64,000 nt of DNA from Rhabdornis inornatus. Its lineage: Eukaryota; Chordata; Aves; Passeriformes; Rhabdornithidae. Location of the stretch: assembly GCA_013397075.1 (NCBI GenBank), contig VWZS01004484.1, positions 1,317,821-1,381,820 of the forward strand. The letters run 5' to 3'. The notes below the pieces were generated by a model that saw only the letters and a program-made list of their open reading frames with translations, ran no database searches and was not told where the DNA came from. Positions within the stretch are counted from its first letter, which is position 1; each line of letters opens with the position of its first letter. Below, one piece after another: positions 26,810 to 39,200 of the stretch. A program made the translations under genes and the position numbers.

Positions 26810-26930
26810 GCATGGCCTGGGTTGGAAGGCACCTTCAAGATTTTATCATTCCAACCCCTGGAATGGCAGGGACACCTTCCACTAGACCAGGTTGCTCAAG
26901 CCTCATCCAGCCTGGCTTTGGGTATTTCAT
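26810..26930 (-). mobile_element. CR1 LINE 3' fragment
   Basis: CTGGGTTGGAAGGCACCTTC followed by GGGACACCTTCCACTAGACC and CATCCAGCCTGGCTTTGG is the antisense CR1 3' end, the same subfamily type as at 47.1 kb. Confidence 0.85.
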
Positions 26931-29900
26931 GTTGGCTGACTCTTCATTTTGGGGTGAAGGCAGAGCCTGAGCACGTTATGTCTGGGTTGTCACCATCCAG
27001 AGCTGGTGTCAAGAACCAGTAAAAACGGCATGGAGAGTGGGAGTATAATGTTTGTAAATGCAGTAAACAAGAAGGTGGCAAGGTGGAGGGCTGAGATGGA
27101 ATGTGAAGAGCTAAACAGCTGATGGCACGAGGCTGGAAACGTGAGCAGGAGAAACTGAGGCATGGCCTAGCAAAACCAAAAAGAAGCACGTGCTGTTGGA
27201 AAGGAAGTTGTGTAAGGGCACACGTGGGCTTTGCATTGCTGTCTCAAGGTGTGTGGTCGGGGGCAGAAATGATCAAGTGCTCCTTTCTCCATTCCTTCAT
27301 GTGGTGAGTGTTACGAATAAAAACTTTGAGTGAGTGCTCAGGTCCAGAGCTGATTTCTGTAGGCTGCCATGGCTTTGTGTTGCTTTTCTTCATTGTGCAC
27401 CCTTCTCTTGTAATGGGTGGCATACAGTTGGGCTGGATCCAGGCAGAAAATTTGTCACTCATGCTGAACAGCACCAGTAGGTATGGGCAAGCCAGAAGAG
27501 GAAAGATTCAGTCAGGGTTTTTCTTCAATTCTGAAATACTAAAAGTCAGCCAAAAAGCTTGTAAATATTCCAGTTGTGTACTGCAGTGATTCTGCTTAAT
27601 GCACTTTACTGATCTTCCTGTCATCTCTTCCAGGGGGAAATGCTAATATTCCACTTAGGAGCAGTATTTCTTTTGATCTCTGGCTGCACCCCTTGTTTGT
27701 TCCCTAAACATTCTCTCTTTCTACCACAAACCACTTGGATAACTGGTGTTACAGCAAAATAATCACCTCTTGTGTTAGTTCCCTGATTCTCAGTGGTTTG
27801 TTTTCTGGGATTTGATTGCAAGACAGACAAGTAGATTAGTAAGTAAAAGGTAAAGCAACAGCGACAAGGAAAAAAAGGAACTGTATTTGATTAAAATCCA
27901 TTTTACTGTGGCACCTTAACTGTAGCTAATAGAGTGTGTGTGTTTGGGAGAGAAGTGAGGCTATAGATGGAGTTTAATGGATGAGCCTTCACTTGTTAAA
28001 CTTGGGATGGGGCTTGATGGAAGAAATCAGTCTCATTGTGGCATGGACACTGTTGGGAAAGAGGGAGCACTAGCACTGGCTGTCGGAATACAGTGATTTG
28101 TGATCCCAGTAGCTTTGGATGGTTAAAGGCCCTGGTCTGTAGATGGAGGCTTGTTGGTATTTCTGTTTCAGGTCCCCACCCGTGCTCTGTGGTGTTGCAG
28201 TGACCCGCAAAAGCCAGAGCAGCATGAATGTTCCGCGCAGTTTCGTGTTGCCACTTGTGCTGGCACACGGGCTGTTTGACAGGAGAGGTCCTGGCAGGAC
28301 ACCAAGGAACAAGAGCTGGCTTGTCAGCAGAGGTGATGGAGGGAAGGCACAGAGCTGGGGCAGCAGGGCCTCATGTCCAGGACAAAGAGCTCCAGTGCTG
28401 GTTTTGGGCAGGGAAGCTCGTGCGTGTGGTATCTGCAAAGTCTTGGGCAACGTAAAGTTGTTCCGTGGGGGTCTTCTTTACTGGCTTAAAATTTTGAGGC
28501 GTTTCTAAAAAGCTCTTAAGAAATTCCTTGGTTAATTTTGCTTCCAAGTCAAAAGGATGTTCTTAGGGAGTTTCCTCTCACCATTTCCCATTTCCTCTTC
28601 TTAAATTTCCCCTCACCACATTACCAGTTGTGTTATGTTGGTGCAAGGAACCCCCAGATGAGATCAGGTGTTGTTCTGGGAAGTGCAGTCATGCCTTTCA
28701 GCAAGGAGATTGGTTTTCCAAAGCTCACAAGGTGGGAAAGAGGGAAGGAACAAGGAAATGGATAGGAGAGCCCAACAGCAGTGGTGATCAGTCCATGTTG
28801 ACTTGCTGTGTTGCACTTCCTACAACTTTAGTTACTCTTGGAAGAGAAAAGAGTTGCCCCTGTACTGGAGTTGGGGCAGGAGGGAATGTAACTTACCTGA
28901 TGGTTCCTGTGTTCCTGCAGTGTTTCCCTTGGGTGCAGGATGGAATGGACTTCATGGACCGGGTGTAGTTGTTGGGAATAACTGCATTGTCAACTCATCT
29001 TTAAAGTCTTGGGTGGGCTTCTGGGATCTGTGTAGGATGGCTGGGGGGATTGGGGGATTCCACTGAAGGCTTCCTAAAGAAGCATTGCTTCTTTCTTTGT
29101 TCCTGTACATCCCCAGCTGAGCTTTTGGGATAACAAGGGTTTGGGAAAGCAAAGGAATATCATGAAAGTTTGCTGTCAAATTTGAAAATGAAAAGGGCCT
29201 GTTTCTTCCATGGATATAAGAGCAGAGGGATGGAAAGGTGGAGCTTTCTTTTGCCTCTGCTGTGCTGCTTGTCCTTTGCTTTACTGTCTGTGAAACGGTG
29301 TAAAAATGCCAACCATGTCTGCTCAGCACAGGGGAACAGGTGTAAAGTGCTTTCCCCGTTCATGAAAAGGAACAAATGTTCTGTTGGGTTTGGGGGGAGG
29401 TTGCCTGTCTTTCATTCCTTGTACATTGTTTTCTCATCTTCCTCTCGGATGAGTGCTGAAGGAAGTGTTGGTATTCCTGCAGTCTCTGAGGAATGATGGA
29501 TTATCATCTGTTAAGGGACTGACAGTTTAATTGAAATGGTGACTTTTGAGCATGCTGTGAGTGCACTTGTTCCTTGTGTGCTGTTATTCAGTGTCCGTGG
29601 TGTACAAATGTTTGCTAGTGACAAAACTAATTTTCAAGTTTATAGACTTAATGATTTGTTTTGGTAAAACCCCCTTATTTTTAGTCTCTTTGAAGACAGT
29701 AGAAATATTAATTTACTTTAGAGTTGGTCACTTTTTTTAAGATTGCATTTCTTTTCCTCCAAAACCTGCAAGTAGCATTTTTCCTCATGTTTCCTGCCTG
29801 CTCAGCTATGCACAGCCAATCAGAATGTTTTTAGTCCTACTATAACTTGTACGGTAAATAAGCAGTTTATTCTATTCTCCATCGGATTCCTGCCTTAGCT

Positions 29901-30144
29901 GAGGACAGTATAAAATGACTGAAGTGATTGGGCAGTGACCCTAAGAACAAAGGGTTTACCATCTGCAGTCTATGCAGATGTGGGAGCAGGGATGGTAGGA
30001 ATGCACCTGTTCCTCCAAAGAACTCTAATCAAAGGTGCAAGTGTTCGTACTGAAGGTATATTTGTAACATTGATAATAATAATCTTTATTGTAGCTTTTA
30101 AGTGCAATCGTAGAGTCAGTAAAGTTTAAAAATATCTCTAAGAT
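26931..30144. other. Putative intron, no recognised feature
   Basis: Unique sequence of average composition. Open frames reach about 125 codons and look random. Confidence 0.6.
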
Positions 30145-30448
30145 AGAGTCCTGCTGTTCCCTCAGCAGTGCCAAGCCCGCCACTAACCTGTGTCCCTGAG
30201 TGTCACCTCTTCATGTCTTGTGAATCCCCCCAGGGGTGGTGACTCCAACCCTGCCCTGGGCAGCCTGTTCCAGTGCTTGACTGCCCTTTAAATGAAGAAA
30301 TTTTCCCTAATATTCAATCCAGTATTCCCAATCTAAACCTCCCCTGGCACAGCTTGAGGCTGTTCCCTCTCATCCTGTCCCTGTTCCCTGGGAGCAGAGC
30401 CTGACACCCACTTGGCTGCACCCTCCTGTCAGGGAGTTGTGCAGAGCC
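30145..30448 (-). mobile_element. Older CR1 LINE 3' fragment
   Basis: GGGTGGTGACTCCAACCCTG, GGGCAGCCTGTTCCAGTGCT, GAAGAAATTTTCCCTAATAT and CTAAACCTCCCCTGGCACAG follow in the order seen in the classic avian CR1 consensus, antisense. The terminal tail is eroded. A 21-bp tandem repeat begins where it ends. Confidence 0.85.
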
Positions 30449-30449
30449 A

Positions 30450-30512
30450 GAAGGTAATAAGGACAAATAAGAAGGTAATAAGGACAAATAAGAAGGTAAT
30501 AAGGATAAAAAA
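30450..30512. repeat. 21-bp tandem repeat, 3 copies
   Basis: The unit GAAGGTAATAAGGACAAATA plus A is exact in copies 1 and 2 (30450-30470, 30471-30491). The third copy (30492-30512) has changes at its end. Copy number may vary between individuals. Confidence 0.95.
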
Positions 30513-33500
30513 GTAGCAGGATGCATGCAGAGGCAATAGGGCAGATTGCAGCATAGGACAGCTGTCAGGTAAGCACCCAGTGTTCCCTGATGGCCCTGAG
30601 ATTAGTGCTGGTGACAGAAGACAGGGACATTATCTGTGATTCTGGGTTGGGTACCTTTTGCATGTTCTGAGTTAATTAGTGATTTGTGAGCAAATTGAAT
30701 TGGCTGGCAGTAATTACAGCGGTGCCTGTGCCCAAGGAGGGTGTACAGGTCTGTCAGGATTTCGGGAGGGTGGATGCTGTGCATACAGACCATGGCAGCA
30801 GGAAGCACTCAGTTCAGGTTAAGTTTTCTGCTGACTGATTGGCACCAAAGCCTCACTTACCCTACCTTTCACTCTCCCCCCCTTTTACATGTGTTAATTG
30901 GCTTTATCCAAAGATGTTGCTGCCAAGCTTATTACAAGTGGAAGCCAATGTAAACCACGCTGCAGCATTCTACATATTCAGGCACTTTTGTTTGAAACAA
31001 CAACAGTAGCAAATGTGCTGGATCTCTGTCTGGAGCTGTGGAAATCTGTCCTGGCTGTGGGTTTGGTGTCAGCTGTCACCCTGCTCTTGGTGGCTTTCCA
31101 TTCTCCTTTGTCGGCTTTGTGAGGAAGCAAACTTGAAGCAGGAGGAGAAGGTAAGTGGAGACTGAAATTAATATTAAGCACTAGATTAATTTCACTGACG
31201 AAATTACTGCTTGATTTCTGTGGGAAGAGCATTTGCCAGAACCTTGTCAAATTCTCCCAAAAAGGAGCTAGAGAATGTTAAGCAGAAACCCCACAGCATT
31301 TCCCAGGAGTCTGTTCTGTTGTTTCAGTAGTGACTCATCTCCAGAATGATCCATCCTCTTCGCTGTGTATATCGGGGGAAAAACACTGACTAAGGTCTCA
31401 AAGCCATCTCAAAGCTATACAAAATGCAGTGTCCTGTTCAATTATTAGTTAAAGCATCTGAGTGTCTCAAGCCCTTAGGCAATTTTGAGAGTTATCCTGG
31501 CAAAAGATGTTTGCAGTCAAACCTGGTTCACTTTTTGTTAAACATCCTGAATTTTTAAATTTAAGAGTGTGGGATGAGACAGAAGTGGTAAGTATAGACA
31601 GAGGAAGAAGTGCTGGGTATGATTGTCTGATTGGACAGAATTGTTGTTTTTGAAACCTCAGGGATTGTTAGAACATCGCTTTTTCCTTTCTGCACATCGC
31701 ATTTTTGGCTAAATGACCTGAAAATTAAAGATCAGCATTCCAGTGTGTTTGTTAAATACTTTGCTTCCTGAAGTTGCTGTTCAGAAAGCTGAGGGCTCTC
31801 ATCTCGATTTTCCTCCTGCCCCTACTCAGCATCCTCAAAAGGCAGCAGTGAGTACAAAAACAGGAAAGAGGAATGATAAAGTGTGGGAATCAAGGGAGTG
31901 CTGAGTTAGCAATGCCAGGAGGAAACAGCTCTAACAATGGCCTTGCTGCTGGTGAAAAATAAATGGAGGTGAACTGACTTAAAATACTTCTGAAAATTGA
32001 GTTCTCTTTCTTGTCACATTTTTCTGTGACTTCTCCTGATAATTTTTAATGCAATGAAGTAGAAAGCACACCAATTGTAGTGACTGGATGCTGGCATTAG
32101 TGTTTTAGCAAACACCTACACAGCATATATATGAACTAAATTATCTAAAGGGCTTGTTAGCATATCATCTGCATGCAGAAGAAAGTGATGATGGTGATGA
32201 ATGCTGCTTAGAAATTGTGTGACAGACTCTGGCTCCTTCTTGCTTTCCTTTTTCTTTTCATTGTTTTCTCCACAATAAAAATGTCCACTGCATTTGAGGA
32301 GGACTTTTTCTCTCTGTCATTTTTTGTTGTTGTTTTGAAGGCCTTGAGACATTTTCCCCTATTTTATTGTAGGAGAATTTTGTAAGGCATACAGCCAGTG
32401 CTTTTGTGGAGCAAAAGCAAAATAGTGAAATAGTGGAGAGCAAAACCATCTACCAGTGACAGTATTTGATCTACAGAAGAAGCTGTTTCTCAGAAAATTT
32501 GGGTAATGCTTGACTTGATTTTGTTTTGTTTTGCTTTGGTTTCTTGGCTTCCGAATCAGTGTTGAAAAATACCTGCCAACTGTAATTATTTTACTGGAAG
32601 TTTAATGCAAGGTCTAATTTTACTGGAAGCCTGGAGGAGAGGAGGAGAAAGAGCTGGAGAATGGCATTTGATGTGGAGCAATGGTGATGTCAGGCATATT
32701 TAAGATAAGTGAACTTGCTGTTAATAAAATAAACACACAGTGCTGCTTTTGGCCCACTATGGGCCATGGAAGCACTTGTGGCAAGCTGGTCACTTCACTA
32801 CTGGACCAAAAGTCTTTGCTGGTAGTTTTGGTTGTCTTTCACCAGAGCCCCTTGGCATATGTGTAACTTTGAGCCCTCAAGTGCTTTGACTGCAAAAAAT
32901 CAGTACTATTCTGATAAGGAGATGGGAAGTATTAAATTGCTTAAAATACTAATTTTTCTCATGGGATTCAGGCTTTCTGTTAAAAACTCACTATTGTGCT
33001 GGTATTTCTCCATCAGGGAATTTTTGAAGCAATTTTCAGCATTTTGAGATGGGTCTGCTAAAACCTTCCTCGTCCAGCTTTTCTCTTAAGAAGGAAAAAA
33101 AGTGAAGAGAGAAAAAAGATAAAAAGAGGGACTCAACATAATGAGCAGGCTGTGTGGGGAGGAAACAATTTCTTCCACATTATGTGATGTTCTGTGGTAG
33201 AGATCCCCAGATGTGCAGGCACTGACATGTAGCTGGTGTGAGACAGGTGAGTTACACCTGATGGCTTTGCATCCAGCAGAAACCCAGTGATTTATCTTTG
33301 GTCCCAAAAGGAATGATTTGAGAGAAAACATCTGGTGCTCTTAGAACTTGAGGTTTTTTGATACAATCCTGGTTATTCCTCTGGCGTTTTCCTCCCTGTA
33401 TTCAGGGTGAGCTGCATTCATCTTGTGTCACTTATTTGTTTATTTTTTGAGTGGAAGATTAAATCCCCTTTTCAGGCCCCCCAAATCTTTCATTTCATTT

Positions 33501-34438
33501 TACTTAGCAGGTTATGTAGTGTACCACTGACTTCTGGTTTTGCTGCTCATCACAAAAGCATGTGAGGAGTTTAAACTGCAGGACTGACACATTTCTGAAA
33601 TTGGAGAGGTGATAAAGGATTGGTGGTTCAGATGTGCTTTGTGGGCAGTGTTTGCAGAGCACAGGGGTTGGGGCAGGAGTGGTTAATGTTGCCTTTTAAT
33701 AATTTAGGCAAAGTATTTGGGAAGAACTCAGTGGGAAACTATTTTCATGTTGTTCTCAAAGGGAAAATAGAATCCGTCCTGTGAGCATTGGGCAGGACAG
33801 TGACAGTGCTGAGCACAATGCAGTTCTGTAGCTCACTGTGAAAATGTAGAAGAATGAAGGGGAGGGATGAAGGGAAAGGGGACTCTTCTCCCTCACCCAC
33901 TTTTTCTTCAGGGAAAAAACCCCAGACCCATAGGTTTTCTCAATTTACTTACTGAGAATGAACTTGTAAAGGTGTCTATAAACCACAGGGTTTATGTGAC
34001 TTGTCTGGTTAAGCAAATCAGCAGAACCTGCTTAGGCAGGGAGCCAGGGAGGGTATTGCTGCCTTTCTTTTAAATTTCGTGTAGAACCTTAAAATTAGAG
34101 GTTGCTACAAGTCCCTCCAGCATGTTTCATATAATTTGGTATTTACACACGGAAAGCCTGTCTAGACTCTTCCCAGTTGTGTTTGTTATGTACATCGTCA
34201 ATCACTGCGTGTCACTCCTTGTCAATTTGTGTATTAAGATTCATCCTGGTCTATCTTCATCTCCCTTTTCCCCATAAAACTCCCCCCAAAAGGTTTGCTC
34301 CCCTTTTCCCATAAAACTGCTCCTGTCAGGAGCCCAGCAGTGTCCTGAGCATTGGTTTAATCTATGAGCATGGAATGTTTCAGCTGGTGCTACAGGCTTG
34401 CTGCAGACACCTCAGCTGACTGGAGCTGCTTCTGGAAA
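30513..34438. other. Putative intron with one strong donor-like site
   Basis: A near-perfect 5' splice consensus GAGAAGGTAAGT lies at about 31145-31156, with a possible acceptor ending at about 30980. No coding frame supports an exon. The rest is unique AT-rich sequence. Confidence 0.5.
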
Positions 34439-34443
34439 CCATC
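34439..34443. repeat. Left target-site duplication of the solo LTR
   Basis: CCATC directly abuts the terminal TG of the LTR on the plus strand and matches the right copy. Confidence 0.85.
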
Positions 34444-34965
34444 TGGCATGGTTTAACAGATGTTGGGGGAATGGTAGAAGAATCAGATGGTAAAGGTAAA
34501 ACCGTAGGTTGGGATAAGAATGGTTTAATACTTGAATTAAGCAATAATGATAGTATTATTGTTGTTCTAATGAAAAGGGAGACCATTAAAGAGGGGAGTA
34601 GAAGCCATACAGATGAGTGATCACAGTGCAGTCCTTCACCACCCACCCACTGCTGCCCAGCCTGTCCCCCAGCAGCCTTCAGCCCCTCCTGGCCAACTGC
34701 CCCAGCTGACACACTGGCCATGACATGCCATGGTGTGGAATATCCCTCTGCCCAGGGGGATCTGCTGTCCTGGCCGTGCTCCATCCCAGCTTCTGGTGCA
34801 GCTCCTTGCTGGCAGAGCCTGGGACACTGCAAAGTCCTTGACTTGGGGTAAGCTCTGCTCAGCAGCAACTGAAGCATCAACATTAATTCTCAGGCTGAAT
34901 CCAAACCTCAGCACTCTACCAGCTACTAGGGAGAAAATTAACTCTCTCCAGCCTAAACCAGGACA
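34444..34965 (-). mobile_element. Solo LTR of an avian ERVL-like endogenous retrovirus
   Basis: Read on the minus strand, the element starts TG in TGTCCTGGTTTAGGCTGG, has the conserved AGAGTTAATTTTCTCC and CTAGTAGCTGG segments, and ends with CA after a degraded AACCATGCCA. I know this pattern as a very common bird LTR. An ATTAAA-type polyadenylation signal is visible near its 3' end on the minus strand. The flanks are identical: CCATC at 34439-34443 and at 34966-34970, a perfect 5-bp target-site duplication. No viral genes are present, so the provirus was reduced to one LTR by recombination. It lies antisense to C1orf21. The ERVL class is from memory and less certain than the LTR call. Confidence 0.88.
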
Positions 34966-34970
34966 CCATC
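34966..34970. repeat. Right target-site duplication of the solo LTR
   Basis: CCATC directly follows the terminal CA of the LTR on the plus strand and matches the left copy. Confidence 0.85.
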
Positions 34971-36216
34971 TTTTAAGATGAGGGTGATTCATTGTGTTCA
35001 CAGGCTGAGGGCTGATCTGTTTTAATCTGGAACCCACTGCAATTAAGTTTAGATGTCTCTTTGCACCTGTGTAAGACAGGAATTGTGGTACCCTCCATCT
35101 TCTGTGTGGTACCCACCATGTTCTGAAAACCTGGCCTCGTGGTTGGGATGAGCAACATCTTATAGGGACTGGATGATGGTAGTTTGTGTTTATTGTTAAA
35201 CCCAGTTTGGATTTTTTGTGTATAGACAAGTAAAATTAATTCGAGTAGGAATTGCAAATTTTCTTCTGTGTGACCTTGTGCTAGTTTATCTTCTGTTTTA
35301 TGCTTTAATCACAGGCTTTTTGGGGGAGCCTGCTCTTGCTCCATGTTTGAAGTGTCCAGCAGAGTGGGATTCTTTCTTGTGCTGCTCCTAGGTACTACAG
35401 AAGCTGAAGTAATAATGAAATTGCATGCAGCTCTCTTTCCTCTCCTCCACAAGCTGCTTTAAATCGTTCAACTCCTCCTTTCTTATCTGCATCCCTGTGA
35501 ATTCTGCCTAGAATTGTTCTGAGCTTGTCACAGCTCTCTGCTGCCTGTTTGGTAACAAGGGACACTGTTTACTTACATACTGGTAAACCCTTTATGTTAA
35601 ACAGCTGTTTGCTGTGTTATGAGGAATTCAAGAAATCTTGAACAACAAACAGTTTTAACTGTTTCTTTTCTAAATGCTGAAATATTTACTTCTTGTTTTA
35701 ATCTTGTAGAGACATCCTTCAGGGAACATGTGTTTTAAAAAGAAGCAAATCTGCAATCTGTAGACAAGAGATTAGAAAGTCAAATCACAGTTTGGAAGGT
35801 AGATATATTTATTCTCTGTGTTCACACTTGTTTACAGTAAATGCAGCATTTGGTTTTGTTTTGGTTTTTTTCCTATCCCTTGCTGCTTCTGGAAGTATTT
35901 TACATATTTTATTAACAGTTTCACATTTTAATTATTCCCCATCAAATTTTTGCTTCCCATTATCAGTCTCTTCTGCTGTCAGAGCCTTGGGTGCATTTTT
36001 CGTGGTCCTTGGTGCCTTTTGAAAGTCCTGCTTCCAGCTATGCAGTACCGGTAGTTTGTGGTAACTATTGTTTATACCAGGGTGAGGATGCTTGGAGCAT
36101 GAATCCATGTTCCCAGCTATTCTGGTGCAGAGTGATAAATGTGTCATCATGACCTGGATGTGCATCTCTGCATGTTCACCTGGAATCACAGCTCATGAAA
36201 CTGAACTCATTTGATT

Positions 36217-36250
36217 AAAAAAAAAAATATATATATATATATGTATATAT
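36217..36250. repeat. Poly-A followed by (AT)n microsatellite
   Basis: Eleven A residues run into an AT dinucleotide tract interrupted once by ATGT. It could mark an old poly-A retroposon tail, but no adjoining element was recognised. Confidence 0.9.
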
Positions 36251-39200
36251 GGAGTGAGGAGTTGGTGAGGGATCCAACAAGATGTTTCCTCACCTCTGCA
36301 GGGAAGGCATCTTAACAGTCATGGAAAACGTCTTGGTCAAAGCTGTCTTGTGTTTCTAGAGAAAAAATCCTGCTGAGGATGCAGAAACCTTCCTCTAATC
36401 CAGATGATCAGGATTCTGGATTATTATTGTTATTTATCAGCAGGAGTACCCTGCAATAAAATCCTTGTGTAGATTTTAAGTTCATAAAAGGCAGACCACA
36501 GAGTTAAGATTAGTGGCGTTTTCTCCTCCCTTGGATTTTAATGTTGCTGAATGATAATGGTATCCGTTTTTAAACCTGCTTTTGCAGCCTGCAGCCAGTT
36601 TTTTTTCGTTGAATTTCATGCAGGTAGAGGACATATAAATGCAATATTGTCGTTAATGATATGAGTTGTGTTATAAATACCTTTATACACGGTGTTTGCA
36701 TGTCAGAAATGGTTAACCTTCATTTCAGAGGTCTGCTGTTTCTTCAGCAAGAAAATAATTGAATAGTACGGGAACATGCTCCTGCTAAATACTGGAGGAT
36801 GCCCTGTTGTAAGAGAAACTCAAGTGCATGTTCAACAACTGTAGGCAGATCTATTTTGTAATTTAATAGAAGAGCTCATTTGAATGTTTTCCTGAGGGAA
36901 TGCCACTTCAGTGAGTGTGTTGTTTGACTTGTAAGAACTAAACCACTTGCATCAGGAGGGAAGCCCTGTGGGATGTCGTGTTGAGAGGGGATGTTGAACA
37001 GGGTGTGCGAGTATTTGAATTTCTTGGATATGGATTCGCTGTCACAATAAAGGTTTGAATGAGGCAGAAAGTGAAGGTAATCCTTGGTTAGGCCCAAAGC
37101 CCCTCTCCAGCTCTCCTGTAGCCTCTTTAGGCACTGGGAAGCACCTTTTCCATTGAACTTCTTATTCTTCTCTTGCTTTTGCTTCTCTGAGCATTTGGGA
37201 TACAGGAAATACTCAACACCAAAATGTTCTTTTCTCTTCTTAAAGCGAGTTAGAAAGTTATTAGCATTTTGCCCCTGTGCTTTGTTCCCCAAACCCCATT
37301 CCTGCTGGCAACAAGCACCTCTGGCTTGTGCCTGGAATCCAAATGCTGTCCTGGCAGATCCTGAATGGGCTCCTACCCCAGATTTGAAGGTGACTTCAGG
37401 AATCGGAGATGTTAAATTTGCAATTTCAATTATCATTGTCTGCACAGAGCTTTTATTCTTTAGTCTGTCTAGCTGTTAAATGCTTACTTTTTACAACTTG
37501 AACGCCTCTGGCTCTGCAGTTGAAGTTAAGGCTGTTTGGTAAGGGAGGTGGGAGTTGGTTTTGTGTTGGCTTTTTTCCTGAAATACAAATTATTTTAAAA
37601 AGTGGATGATGTACTGAAAAGTGCTTGTATACCTCATGTACAATTGTATCTGTATATAGGGCAGGTTAGTAATCTTTGCGGAATGCCAGTTTACTACCTC
37701 AGCTCTGAAATCATTGTTATTTCCTGTAAAAGTGCTTTTTTATTGCATTAAGAGGTTGTGCCCCTTGTGTGTCAGCAGTGACTACCCTTTTGATCATTGC
37801 TCTCATGGCAATTGTTGTCTACATAATCTTTTACCTTTTGATTTATGCAAGATTATTCATGAAGCACAGTGAATGAATGAACTGTGCTATCATGATGCCT
37901 GGCAGGTATACTTTTTTAAGATGATATGTTAAAATGTATTTTACTGAGTCTGCTAAAATTTCTTTTTTTAATGGCTTACTATTTGCATTGCAGTAGCATT
38001 AAAACCTTTAACTGATGCTCCCTGACTCTTTGCTTGCCTTCAGGAATACTCAGGATTTTACAAACTGAATAGGACATGATGCTTTTCCACTGGAAAAATT
38101 GTGCTACAAGATTTTTTCTTGGCAGATAGCCAGCTTTTTCTTAATAATTATACCTGCACTTAAACAGTGAAAAAAGCAACAAATTTTTCTTGAATTTTTT
38201 GTCCAAGTACTAATTATATGATTTCTATAAAACCCTCAGACTTCAAATGCAGCATATCTCCATTTTGAAGGATAAACCTCGGGTACTGTTTTTCCAAATG
38301 CCATTAAAAAAGAGCTGGAAGCGAAGGTGTCAGACATACAGACAATTCTGTAAGAACACCATTCCAAGGATAGCCAAATCCCTGGAGCTTTAAGCTTCTC
38401 TTTGATCCCAGGGATTAGTGGAGGTTTCTACTTTTGCATGGAAAATTTTTGGGCTGTTAGGGATGCCCAGAGGACCTGTGTTTGCCAGGGAGATGAATCA
38501 AGTAGGATCAATATTGCTCCCAGTCCTCTTCCAGTGGTTGGCAGAGCAGCTCCAGGTAGGTTTGAACATTCCAAGGTTTGAACATTGCACCTGTACTTTG
38601 TTAATGCCAAGGATTTATGATGCAGCTGTTGATGGGGTCAATGACAGACACATTCAGGTGGCATTGCCACACCAGCCTCATGTCAAATCTTGGAGCAGAG
38701 GCTCTCTGAGAAAGACAAAGTTCTTTTTCATCTTGGGTGAAACATTTACAGTCTTTTTGGGTAATAAAAGGGAATACACGGTGAATGTTTAAGTCCTGGT
38801 GGAATGATTCTCTTGGTCATGCAATAATAACCACATAATAAGCACATAATAACTCCTGCTGGGGTAGGTGTGGTTGGTCTCACCTGTGAGGATGTTTCTA
38901 GAACAGGCTGATCATGAGGAAAGCTACACTGAGAAAGGTTGCAGAGATGCCAGAAGGGGATTTTCAGGTGCAAGGAGAAAGCTTAGAGGTGAAATAGTAA
39001 GAGATATCCATGATATTTAGAAGCAGATAGATGTTCTGTAGGCCAGCAACATCTGTATGTTAAAGAAGGACTGATTTGTATCATCCATTTACAGTACAAA
39101 AATCAGTATTTACAGTATAAATACTGTAATGTGCTTGTAGCATCTCTTGTGGTGACAGTCCTAAGCAATGCTGGGATCCTGTTGGTGGAGTCAGGGTTCA

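Noticed and set aside
36876..37445. 189-codon minus-strand open frame
   Set aside because: No recognisable protein, no promoter or splice evidence; probably chance.
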